Of a stretch of 10,636 bases of DNA, positions 1-6,555 are shown piece after piece; position 1 is the first letter of the stretch; each line of letters opens with the position of its first letter. The DNA is from Piscirickettsiaceae bacterium (lineage in GTDB: Bacteria; Pseudomonadota; Gammaproteobacteria; Thiomicrospirales; Thiomicrospiraceae): the NCBI GenBank assembly GCA_027019045.1, contig JALUXI010000197.1, positions 1-10,636 on the forward strand, in the 5' to 3' direction. The notes under the pieces are model-generated. The model was not told where the DNA came from. It saw only the letters and a program-made list of their open reading frames with translations, and made no database searches. Position numbers and translations under genes: made by a program.

Positions 1-1
1 A

Positions 2-457
2 AACTTTCTCTTTTTGCTTTATGGCGGCAATGGTGTGGTGAAAACACAAGGCAGTGGAATCAATAGCGCCAACTATGATAATCCTGAATTTAATCGTCTA
101 TTTGAGCAGATGCAGACGATGTCAAATAGTCCTAAACGGCTGGAGATCATTCATAAAATGGTGCGGATTGCTCAAAAAGATGCCCCTTGGGTCTGGGGGT
201 TCTACCCTAAATCTCTTACCCTGTATCATCACTGGTATCACAATATTGTGCCGAATCTGATGGCGAATAACAGTTTGAAATATCGCCGCATAGATGGACA
301 AAGCCGTTGGCAATCGGTGCAGCAATGGAATCAACCTGTCTTATGGCCATTTATGGGGTTGGTCATTGGCACAGTTCTCTTGGTTTGGGGGGCTTGGCGG
401 TTGTATCAAAGCAAGCAGCAAAGGCGGGGCCTGTGTCTTGAGGAGGGGGGATGTTAG
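2..457 (+). CDS. Family 5 extracellular solute-binding protein of a peptide-type ABC importer (3' end only), with C-terminal membrane anchor
   Basis: The reading frame is open to the left edge, so only the last 151 residues are present; the true start lies outside. The fragment resembles the C-terminal lobe of SBP family 5 proteins (OppA/DppA/YejA type). Visible features are a YGGNG stretch, an NYDNPEFNRLFEQM segment (family 5 proteins usually have a Y-x-NPEFD-x-L motif here), a helix ending in IAQKDAPWVWGFYP, and a short strand before the end. In this family the protein binds peptide substrate in the periplasm and delivers it to the permeases. Unusually, the protein continues into a hydrophobic helix (about 344-406, WPFMGLVIGTVLLVWGAW) followed by a basic tail (QSKQQRR), which predicts an inner-membrane anchor with a cytoplasmic C-terminus. 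The stop overlaps the next gene by 7 bases, so they form one operon. The substrate is not determined; the YejA-like role is inferred from gene order. Confidence 0.85.
   Translation, partial: NFLFLLYGGNGVVKTQGSGINSANYDNPEFNRLFEQMQTMSNSPKRLEIIHKMVRIAQKDAPWVWGFYPKSLTLYHHWYHNIVPNLMANNSLKYRRIDGQSRWQSVQQWNQPVLWPFMGLVIGTVLLVWGAWRLYQSKQQRRGLCLEEGGC
441..446 (+). promoter_or_regulatory. Ribosome binding site of the first permease gene
   Basis: A perfect AGGAGG lies 4 bases before the ATG at 451, inside the end of the binding-protein gene. It supports that ATG as the start and the 7-base gene overlap. Confidence 0.75.
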
Positions 458-1437
458 CCTATATTGTACGGCGGCTGCTCTATGCGATTCCGATTTTGAT
501 TGGGGTGAACCTGATTACTTTTCTGCTGTTTTTTACGGTGAATACGCCTGAAGATATGGCCAGAGCGCAGCTGGGGGCGAAACAGGTCACCTCTGAGATG
601 ATTGCCGCTTGGGAGCAGGCTCACGGCTATGACAAGCCGCTGTTTTTCAATCCAGAAGCAGCGGGACTGGGGAAAATAGAAAAAACGCTGTTTTTTCAAG
701 AATCTGTGAAACTATTTGCTTTTGACTTTGGGCGTTCGGACAGTGGACGGGAGATTGCGGCGGATATCCAGCAGCGAATGTGGCCGAGTTTGGCGATTGC
801 CTTGCCGACTTTTGTGATTGGGTTGGTGACCAATATCACCATCGCACTACTGCTGGTGTTGTTTCGATACAGTCGGATTGATTTAACGGTGATGGTGCTG
901 GCGGTTATGATTATGTCGGTTTCGGCACTGTTTTATATCATCGCTGGGCAGGTGTTGCTGAGTAAGCTTTGGCACTGGACACCGATTTCTGGCTATGCAC
1001 CTGGCTGGGAAGGCGTAAAATTTTTGGTGTTGCCTGTGTTGATTGGTGTTTTTGCAGGATTGGGGTCAGGCATTCGTTGGTATCGCAGTCTGTTTTTGGA
1101 GGAGGTGAATAAGGAGTATGTTCGCACCGCTTGGGCAAAAGGGCGGAGTGAGTTAGGGGTGCTGTTTAAACATATTTTCCCAAATGGCTTGCTACCGATT
1201 TTAACGGGCGTGGTGGTGGTGATTCCATCTCTGTTTATGGGCAGTCTGATTATGGAGTCCTTTTTTGGGATTCCTGGACTGGGGAGCTATACCATTGATG
1301 CGATCAATGCACAGGATTTTGCGATTGTGAAGGCGATGGTATTTTTAGGGTCGGTGCTGTATATCGTGGGGCTGATTTTAACCGACCTTTCTTATATGCT
1401 GTTTGATCCCAGAGTACGGCTGGGAGGGCAGTCGTGA
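451..1437 (+). CDS. ABC peptide importer permease, DppB/OppB/YejB type
   Basis: This is a 328-residue integral inner-membrane subunit that, with the next permease, forms the translocation channel of a peptide-class importer. The N-terminus (MLAYIVRRLLYAIPILIGV) is the typical DppB/YejB first helix, at about 8-30. The periplasmic loop ends in a DFGRS element (92-96) before the second helix (112-138). Further helices lie near 144-168, 190-210, 245-272 and 295-315. The cytoplasmic EAA loop, which contacts the ATPase, is clear at 222-251 (EYVRTAWAKG, then HIFPNGLLPIL). The C-terminus has the family's FDPRVR signature (318-323). Length fits the family. The start is supported by the AGGAGG upstream. 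The stop overlaps the next start in a GTGA, indicating translational coupling. The identification as a Yej-like permease rests mainly on operon order; a dipeptide or other oligopeptide substrate is equally possible. Confidence 0.92.
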   Translation: MLAYIVRRLLYAIPILIGVNLITFLLFFTVNTPEDMARAQLGAKQVTSEMIAAWEQAHGYDKPLFFNPEAAGLGKIEKTLFFQESVKLFAFDFGRSDSGREIAADIQQRMWPSLAIALPTFVIGLVTNITIALLLVLFRYSRIDLTVMVLAVMIMSVSALFYIIAGQVLLSKLWHWTPISGYAPGWEGVKFLVLPVLIGVFAGLGSGIRWYRSLFLEEVNKEYVRTAWAKGRSELGVLFKHIFPNGLLPILTGVVVVIPSLFMGSLIMESFFGIPGLGSYTIDAINAQDFAIVKAMVFLGSVLYIVGLILTDLSYMLFDPRVRLGGQS

Positions 1438-2795
1438 AGCTGAGTTTGCTTTGGACAGATGGGATGATCTGGTTGCTGGTGCTAAGTCTGCTTGTCTGGG
1501 GCTGGGTGATTGGACGGTCACCACAGGTACGGCAGCAGTGGCGACAGGTATTTTTCTCTAAAATTGCCCTCTCTAGTGCCTTGGTGCTATTGGTGTATGT
1601 CAGTATTGCCTTGCTTGATTCCGTGCATTTTAAACAAGCCGTCTCCAGCCAAGATGGCAAGGTGCATTACAGTACGGAAATGGTCAGTGGGTTGGATTTA
1701 GCTTTTTCACATCTGAAAGCCATGCAAGAACGCACCTATTCCGCCCCTTTTGCGACCCATGAATATAGCCGAACGGTCATCACCAACCCGCAAGGTCAAG
1801 CCGAGCAGGTGTTTTTGCCGCTGAAACATGTGGATGCAACTGTCTCCATTGTTTGGGTAGGGGTAAAAGCTTTTGGGGGTGTTGGATTGGTTTTATTGGC
1901 AATTTATGGGGCATTTTTTAGGCAAAACAATCAGGAGAATGCCAAAAAATCCCAAAATCCCCAGTCCCGCTGTCCTGAAATCCCTTGGAAAGTCGGCTTT
2001 TTCGTGCTTTGGTTAATCTTGGGAGCTTTGTTTTGGGGCTATCTATTGAGCTTTCATTATCATGTTTTTGGCACCGATAAGATTGGACAGGATGTGTTTT
2101 TGCAGACGCTCAAAAGTATTCGCACAGGTGTATTGATTGGGGTATTGACTACACTGGTCATGTTGCCGCTGGCACTGTTTTTAGGCATCAGTGCAGGGTA
2201 CTTTAAAGGCTGGGTGGATGATGTGATTCAGTATCTTTACACCACCTTAAACTCGATTCCAGGGGTGTTGTTGATTGCCGCAGCGGTGTTGATGATGCAA
2301 GTCTTTATGGAGACACATCCTGAATGGTTTGAAACTCTGCAAGAGCGGGCAGATTTGCGGTTGCTGTTTTTGATTTTAATTCTGGGGGTAACCAGTTGGA
2401 CAGGATTGTGCCGACTGGTTCGGGCTGAGACGCTGAAAATCAGTGCCGTGGATTATGTGACAGCGGCTCGTGCATTCGGCGTGTCGCATTTTAAGATTTT
2501 ATATAGCCATATTTTGCCTAATCTAATGCATATTGTGTTGATCTCCGTGGTGCTGGATTTTAGTGGATTGGTATTGGCCGAAGCAGTACTCTCTTATGTT
2601 GGCGTAGGTGTGGATCCGACGATGAATAGCTGGGGGAATATGATAAACCAAGCTCGGCTAGAGATGGCTCGAGAACCGATGGTGTGGTGGTCATTGCTGG
2701 CAGCGTTTATTTTTATGTTTGTGTTGGTATTGGCCGCCAATCTTTTTTCTGACCGAATTCAAACTGTTTTAGATCCAAGGAATGCAAAATCATGA
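1434..2795 (+). CDS. ABC peptide importer permease, DppC/OppC/YejE type, with enlarged N-terminal membrane region
   Basis: This 453-residue inner-membrane permease is the partner of the preceding subunit. The C-terminal two thirds is a standard OppC-type core: GTDKIGQDVF at 213-222, helices near 232-254 and 268-291, another at 308-326, the EAA loop at about 340-368 (DYVTAARAFGV, then HILPNLMHIV), a VGVGVDPTMNSWG stretch at 389-401, and a last helix at 419-437. The front is unusual. Helices appear near 11-27 and 43-62, then a polar, probably periplasmic segment at 63-135, another helix at 137-162, a basic linker, and a further helix at 186-206 before the core. OppC-family permeases are usually about 300-340 residues, so roughly 110-150 residues are extra. 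It starts at a GTG overlapping the previous stop, and its own stop overlaps the next ATG in an ATGA. The role of the extra region is unknown. Confidence 0.9.
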   Translation: MKLSLLWTDGMIWLLVLSLLVWGWVIGRSPQVRQQWRQVFFSKIALSSALVLLVYVSIALLDSVHFKQAVSSQDGKVHYSTEMVSGLDLAFSHLKAMQERTYSAPFATHEYSRTVITNPQGQAEQVFLPLKHVDATVSIVWVGVKAFGGVGLVLLAIYGAFFRQNNQENAKKSQNPQSRCPEIPWKVGFFVLWLILGALFWGYLLSFHYHVFGTDKIGQDVFLQTLKSIRTGVLIGVLTTLVMLPLALFLGISAGYFKGWVDDVIQYLYTTLNSIPGVLLIAAAVLMMQVFMETHPEWFETLQERADLRLLFLILILGVTSWTGLCRLVRAETLKISAVDYVTAARAFGVSHFKILYSHILPNLMHIVLISVVLDFSGLVLAEAVLSYVGVGVDPTMNSWGNMINQARLEMAREPMVWWSLLAAFIFMFVLVLAANLFSDRIQTVLDPRNAKS

Positions 2796-4450
2796 GCCTG
2801 TTAAAAGTTGAAAATCTTCACCTCCAGTTGGCGGCCTCACCTCATACACCTTTATTAAAAGGCATTAGCTTTGAGGTGAAAAAAGGGGAAGTCTTTGCCT
2901 TGGTGGGAGAATCGGGCAGTGGAAAATCGCTCACCTCCTTGGCAATTATGCGGCTTTTGCCCGAGGCGTTGCAGGTGACACAAGGAAAGGTGGTTTTTGA
3001 AGAGACGGATCTATTGCAGTTAACCGAAGCCCAGATGCAACGCCTGAGAGGTAATCGCATGGCGATGATTTTTCAAGAGCCGATGACCGCTTTGAACCCT
3101 GTGATGACGGTGGGGGATCAAGTGGCTGAAGTGATTCAAATTCATCAACGCTTAGGGCGAAAAGCGATTCAACAAAGGGTGATTCAGCTGTTTGAAGAGG
3201 TGGGGATTCCCAATGCTGAAAACCGCATCCACTGGTATCCACACCAGTTATCAGGCGGGCAGAAACAGCGGGTGATGATTGCGATGGCCTTGGCGTGTGA
3301 GCCTGATCTACTGATTGCGGATGAACCAACGACAGCTTTGGATGTGACGATTCAAGCTCAGGTGTTGCAGTTGCTAAAAAGCATTCAGCAAGCCCGTTCG
3401 CTTTCCATTCTGTTTATCACACATGATATGGGCGTGGTGGCGGAAATTGCAGATCGTGTGGCGGTGATGCAGCAGGGAGAAATCGTGGAGATGGCGGAGA
3501 CGGCGCACTTTTTTGAATCGCCACAACACACTTATACGCAAACACTGTTGCAAAATGCTCTACCCAAACTGGAAACCAAGCCAGCACCTAAGTCTGATGC
3601 ACCGCTTTTGGAGGTAAAGGATTTAAAAGTCTATTTCCCTGTCAAAAAAGGGCTGCTGCAACGCACGGTTGATTGGGTGAAAGCGGTGGATGAGGTGAGT
3701 TTGTCGATTAAAAAAGGTGAGACTTTGGCTCTAGTGGGGGAGTCGGGCAGTGGGAAAAGTACGCTCGGGCAGGCAATTTTACGCTTAGTGCCGATGACAG
3801 CAGGCGAGATGTACTTTCAAAATCAGCCGATTGCACATTTAAAAGAGAAACAGCTCAAGCCCTTTCGCTGTAAAATCCAAGTTATTTTTCAAGACCCTTT
3901 CTCTGCACTCAATCCAAGAATGACGATTCAAGAGATCATCCGAGAGGGGATGGTGAGTTTAAAAGTGGGGCCGCAGGATAAAGCGTGGCAAGAGCAGCGG
4001 ATTATTGAATTGCTTGAACAGGTTGGATTGGAAGCGGAACATCGGCACCGCTATCCGCATGAATTTTCAGGCGGACAAAGACAACGGATTGGTATTGCCA
4101 GAGCCTTAGCGGTAGAGCCAGAATTGATTGTCTGTGATGAGCCGACTTCGGCACTGGATGTGAGTGTGAGGGCGCAGGTGTTGCAGATTCTAAAAGACCT
4201 ACAAGCTCGCTATGAAGTCTCCTACCTCTTTATCACCCACGACCTCTCTATCGTCCCCAGTCTTGCTCATCGAGTGGCGGTGATGCAAAAAGGTAAATTG
4301 GTCGAGCAAGGCAAAACAGAACAGGTCCTCTACCACCCCCAACATCCCTACACCCAAACCCTTGTCAACGCCGCTCCCGCCTTGGTACGGCAGTTTTATG
4401 CGGATCAGAGTGTGAAAGAGAGGGTTTCAGGTGATGAAGTGATGGTCTGA
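2792..4450 (+). CDS. ABC peptide importer ATPase with two fused nucleotide-binding domains (YejF/GsiA type)
   Basis: This is a 552-residue cytoplasmic ATPase that powers the importer, with both ATPase domains in one chain. Domain 1 has Walker A GESGSGKS (39-46), Q-loop Q95, signature LSGGQ (153-157), Walker B DLLIADE (172-178) and switch His211. Domain 2 has Walker A GESGSGKS (316-323), Q-loop Q367, signature FSGGQ (425-429), Walker B ELIVCDE (444-450) and His483. Both domains end in the peptide-transporter element with a PYTQTL-like motif (about 244-252 and near residue 525). All catalytic residues are present in both halves, so both sites should be active. E. coli YejF is similar (about 529 residues). 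The ATG overlaps the previous stop by 4 bases. The 3' end overlaps the opposite-strand dehydrogenase gene by 46 bases; that tail (after about residue 537) is outside the conserved domain. Confidence 0.95.
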   Translation: MSLLKVENLHLQLAASPHTPLLKGISFEVKKGEVFALVGESGSGKSLTSLAIMRLLPEALQVTQGKVVFEETDLLQLTEAQMQRLRGNRMAMIFQEPMTALNPVMTVGDQVAEVIQIHQRLGRKAIQQRVIQLFEEVGIPNAENRIHWYPHQLSGGQKQRVMIAMALACEPDLLIADEPTTALDVTIQAQVLQLLKSIQQARSLSILFITHDMGVVAEIADRVAVMQQGEIVEMAETAHFFESPQHTYTQTLLQNALPKLETKPAPKSDAPLLEVKDLKVYFPVKKGLLQRTVDWVKAVDEVSLSIKKGETLALVGESGSGKSTLGQAILRLVPMTAGEMYFQNQPIAHLKEKQLKPFRCKIQVIFQDPFSALNPRMTIQEIIREGMVSLKVGPQDKAWQEQRIIELLEQVGLEAEHRHRYPHEFSGGQRQRIGIARALAVEPELIVCDEPTSALDVSVRAQVLQILKDLQARYEVSYLFITHDLSIVPSLAHRVAVMQKGKLVEQGKTEQVLYHPQHPYTQTLVNAAPALVRQFYADQSVKERVSGDEVMV

Positions 4451-5082
4451 ATCAGTTGTTTGGCCACTTCAGCAGCAATAGGGAGGTGTTCAATCATTTC
4501 GCCTGGAAAGAGCTGGGCTCTTAAGCTGGATTGGAAAGGGGAGAGTTGGGCGATGTGGCAGTGTAGGGTTGGGTTTTCAGTCGAGATAGTCTTAACCAAC
4601 TGTTCTAACCCTGCTTTGGCGACCCCATAGGCGCCATAGTAGGCGGGGTGTTGGTGAATGGTTTGGTCACTGATGGCGATTAGCTCACCGCCCTGTTTGA
4701 GTAATGGCAGAAGGTGGTGGATGAGGTGAAAGTTGGCATTGAGATTGACTTGCATCACTTCATACCATTGCATCTCTTCAAAATGTTCAATCGGAGTAAA
4801 AGCGGGCAGGATGGCGGCATTGAGGTAGAGGGCATCCAGTGTCTGAAATTGATTTATTAAAGTCTCCGCTAGCTCGGCATAATCTTTGGGCGTTGCCCCT
4901 TTTAAGTCCATGGGGTAGAGAAAAATGCGTTCAGGTGTTTGGGTATCTAGTTCATCGTAAAGGGAATTGAGTGCATTTAAGTCACTGTCTAGTAAAATCA
5001 GTTGCTGATCATTAGCGGCAAGGGTTCGGCTTAACTCCGCTCCGAGTCCATTGGCCGCACCTGTGATTAAAGTGGTTTTCAT
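4405..5082 (-). CDS. Short-chain dehydrogenase/reductase, YciK-like
   Basis: This 225-residue classical SDR oxidoreductase is predicted to be cytoplasmic and to use NAD(P). It shows the cofactor-binding TGAANGLG (7-14), an acidic residue after the second strand (D32), the NAA motif (88-90), a structural Asn at 113, and a catalytic set of Ser138, Tyr152 and Lys156 (YxxxK). It is somewhat shorter than typical SDRs (about 250 residues), missing sequence at the C-terminal end where substrate specificity often sits. It is the last gene of the ubiG operon: its ATG overlaps the phosphatase stop in a TAATG. In Pseudomonas, as I recall, a YciK-like SDR also follows ubiG and mupP. The substrate is unknown. 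The gene ends inside the opposite-strand ATPase gene. Confidence 0.85.
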   Translation of the reverse strand: MKTTLITGAANGLGAELSRTLAANDQQLILLDSDLNALNSLYDELDTQTPERIFLYPMDLKGATPKDYAELAETLINQFQTLDALYLNAAILPAFTPIEHFEEMQWYEVMQVNLNANFHLIHHLLPLLKQGGELIAISDQTIHQHPAYYGAYGVAKAGLEQLVKTISTENPTLHCHIAQLSPFQSSLRAQLFPGEMIEHLPIAAEVAKQLIQTITSSPETLSFTL

Positions 5083-5753
5083 TATTCAAAAGCCTGTTGA
5101 AAAAAGTGGGTAATTTCTAGGGGGGTGTGAAAAACATAATCCGCATTCATTAACACCTCCATTGCATTAGGAAAGTGGCAGTCTTGGGGAATAAAGCCAA
5201 AGAGAGCTGCGCCTGTTTTCATATTGGCATTTTTTCCAGCTTCAATGTCTCGAGGGTGGTCGCCCAAATAGAGGCAGTGCTCAGGCTCGACTTGACACTG
5301 CTCTGCGGCGAGGAGCATAGGAGCGGGGTCGGGCTTTTTTTGCGGAAGCGTATCGCCACAAATGACAACTTTAGGGGAAAGTGGGCATTGAGCTAAGAGG
5401 TGTTCGGTTAGGTAGGTCGGCTTGTTGGTCACAATTCCCCACGGAATTTGTTTTTTTTCTAAAATCCCCAGTCCTGATGCCAATGTTGGAAAAAGTTGGG
5501 TGTGTTGAGCGATATTTTGTTGATAGATTTGGATAAACTCATCTCGTTTGGTAAGCAGCGCATCGCCTTTAAGTTCAGGGAAGGCAAGTTGTGTCATAGC
5601 CAGTCCGCCGCTGGAAACAGTTTGGCGGATTTGGTCATAAGGCAGAGGGGGCTTGCCTGCACGGCTCAGCGTTTGATTGAGGGCATAGGCAAAATCTAAA
5701 GAGGTATCCATTAAGGTACCGTCTAGGTCAAAGAGAATACATTGAATCGACAT
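5082..5753 (-). CDS. mupP: HAD-family phosphatase, probable N-acetylmuramic acid 6-phosphate phosphatase (MupP), alternatively Gph-like
   Basis: This is a 223-residue haloacid dehalogenase-type phosphatase. Motif I is DLDGT (9-13, nucleophile Asp9 and acid/base Asp11), motif II is TN at 109-110 within WGIVTNKP, motif III is Lys140 in KKPDP, and motif IV is GD at 164-165 with Asp169. A helical cap lies at about 17-85, as in the Gph/PGPase group. The SSGG...LAF stretch in the cap, the WGIVTNKP context and the late FGFI element match the Pseudomonas MupP sequence as I remember it, and the position directly after ubiG is the same there. MupP removes phosphate from MurNAc-6-P in the anhydro-MurNAc recycling route to UDP-MurNAc with AmgK and MurU. 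Phosphoglycolate phosphatase remains possible; amgK/murU in the genome would favour MupP. It is 2 bases from ubiG, with no clear ribosome binding site, suggesting translational coupling. Confidence 0.8.
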   Translation of the reverse strand: MSIQCILFDLDGTLMDTSLDFAYALNQTLSRAGKPPLPYDQIRQTVSSGGLAMTQLAFPELKGDALLTKRDEFIQIYQQNIAQHTQLFPTLASGLGILEKKQIPWGIVTNKPTYLTEHLLAQCPLSPKVVICGDTLPQKKPDPAPMLLAAEQCQVEPEHCLYLGDHPRDIEAGKNANMKTGAALFGFIPQDCHFPNAMEVLMNADYVFHTPLEITHFFQQAFE

Positions 5754-5755
5754 GG

Positions 5756-6460
5756 CTATGCTTTTTGAAAGGCAAGGAGGTAATTGATAGAGAGGTCGTC
5801 ATTGAGGCGATAGCGGTTGAGAAGCGGGTTAAACTCTATCCCCGCACTGTCTTTTAAAACCAAACCTGCTGCTCTTGCCATCTGCGTTAATTCAGCGGGC
5901 GTAATAAACTTTTCATGCGTATGCGTCCCTTTAGGCACGAGGTTCAACAGGTTCTCAGCTGCAAAAATGGCCAGTAGATAGGATTTGAAGTTTCGATTCA
6001 GGGTGGAGACAAATACCCATCCATTGGGTTTAGTGGCTTTGGCCGCAGCCTGCAAAATGGACGCAGGGTCTGGCACATGTTCTAGCATCTCCATGCAAGT
6101 CACGAAATTATACTCTTCAGGATGCGCTTCAGCGTGGTCTTCTGCTGATTGGAGTTGATAATTTACTTTTACTTCACTCTCTAAAGCATGCAGTTTTGCA
6201 GTGGTCAGCACCTCGTCCGCCAAGTCAATCCCTGTCACCTCACCACCTGCTTGAGCTAAAGCTTCAGACAAAATCCCGCCGCCACAACCAATATCTAAGA
6301 TTCTCTGTCCTTGGATAGGCTGGTGTTGCTGAATAAACTGTAATCGCAAAGGGTTAATCTTATGCAAAGCTCCAAACTCACCCTCTTTGTCCCACCAGCT
6401 GTGGGCTTGGGCATTGAAGTGGTTGAGTTCGTTAGGGTTGGCGTTGAGTGAGACTGTCAT
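5756..6460 (-). CDS. ubiG: Ubiquinone biosynthesis O-methyltransferase UbiG
   Basis: This 234-residue SAM-dependent methyltransferase carries out both O-methylations in ubiquinone synthesis (2-polyprenyl-6-hydroxyphenol and 3-demethylubiquinol). The N-terminal signature WWDKEGEFGALHKINPLR is at 22-39. SAM motif I, LDIGCGGG, is at 55-62, with the acidic ribose-binding Asp79 in GIDL. The conserved MEMLEHVPDP is at 123-132. A late segment around 175-190 (PKGTHTHEKFITPAE) contains the HxHxKF-type pattern typical of UbiG and thought to contribute to membrane contact. Length matches the family (about 235-240). This is the first gene of the three-gene minus-strand operon and is divergent from glmS. 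There is no strong Shine-Dalgarno before the ATG (the bases are CACCACC), so initiation may be modest. The presence of ubiG indicates a ubiquinone-using, respiring proteobacterium. Confidence 0.97.
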   Translation of the reverse strand: MTVSLNANPNELNHFNAQAHSWWDKEGEFGALHKINPLRLQFIQQHQPIQGQRILDIGCGGGILSEALAQAGGEVTGIDLADEVLTTAKLHALESEVKVNYQLQSAEDHAEAHPEEYNFVTCMEMLEHVPDPASILQAAAKATKPNGWVFVSTLNRNFKSYLLAIFAAENLLNLVPKGTHTHEKFITPAELTQMARAAGLVLKDSAGIEFNPLLNRYRLNDDLSINYLLAFQKA

Positions 6461-6493
6461 GGTGGTGTATTTTGAGTTGTTGTAAGATTTTGT

Positions 6494-6502
6494 ATTGTAT
6501 CA
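6494..6502 (-). promoter_or_regulatory. Predicted extended -10 promoter element for ubiG operon
   Basis: On the minus strand the bases read TGATACAAT, which is TGn followed by the -10-like TACAAT. A recognisable -35 is lacking (the best is TTATAT with a 16-base spacer), as is common for extended -10 promoters. It would give a leader of roughly 25-30 bases. It shares bases with the glmS -35. Confidence 0.45.
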
Positions 6503-6522
6503 AAGCTTGCATGAAATATAAT
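6495..6522 (+). promoter_or_regulatory. Predicted sigma-70 promoter of glmS
   Basis: TTGTAT (6495-6500) and a perfect TATAAT (6517-6522) are separated by 16 bases. Transcription should begin near 6529, giving a leader of only about 27 bases before the glmS ATG. That leaves no room for a glmS ribozyme or other large leader element. Confidence 0.65.
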
Positions 6523-6555
6523 TGGCATTTGATTTTGGATTTGAGATGGTTATTT

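Noticed and set aside
1304..1660. 118-codon open frame antisense to the permease junction
   Set aside because: No recognisable protein and no clear ribosome site; it mirrors well-supported permease genes on the other strand.
2946..3329. 127-codon open frame antisense to the ATPase gene
   Set aside because: It is the reverse of conserved ATPase sequence, Pro/Ser-rich by codon reflection, with no family features.
2792..4450. Two ATP-binding domains in one gene as a recent fusion
   Set aside because: This is the normal layout of the YejF/GsiA type ATPase, with diverged halves and complete motifs in each.
6448..6555. In-frame upstream extension of glmS adding 36 residues
   Set aside because: GlmS needs Cys directly after the initiator Met; the extension would bury it, and it overlaps the ubiG start and the predicted promoter.
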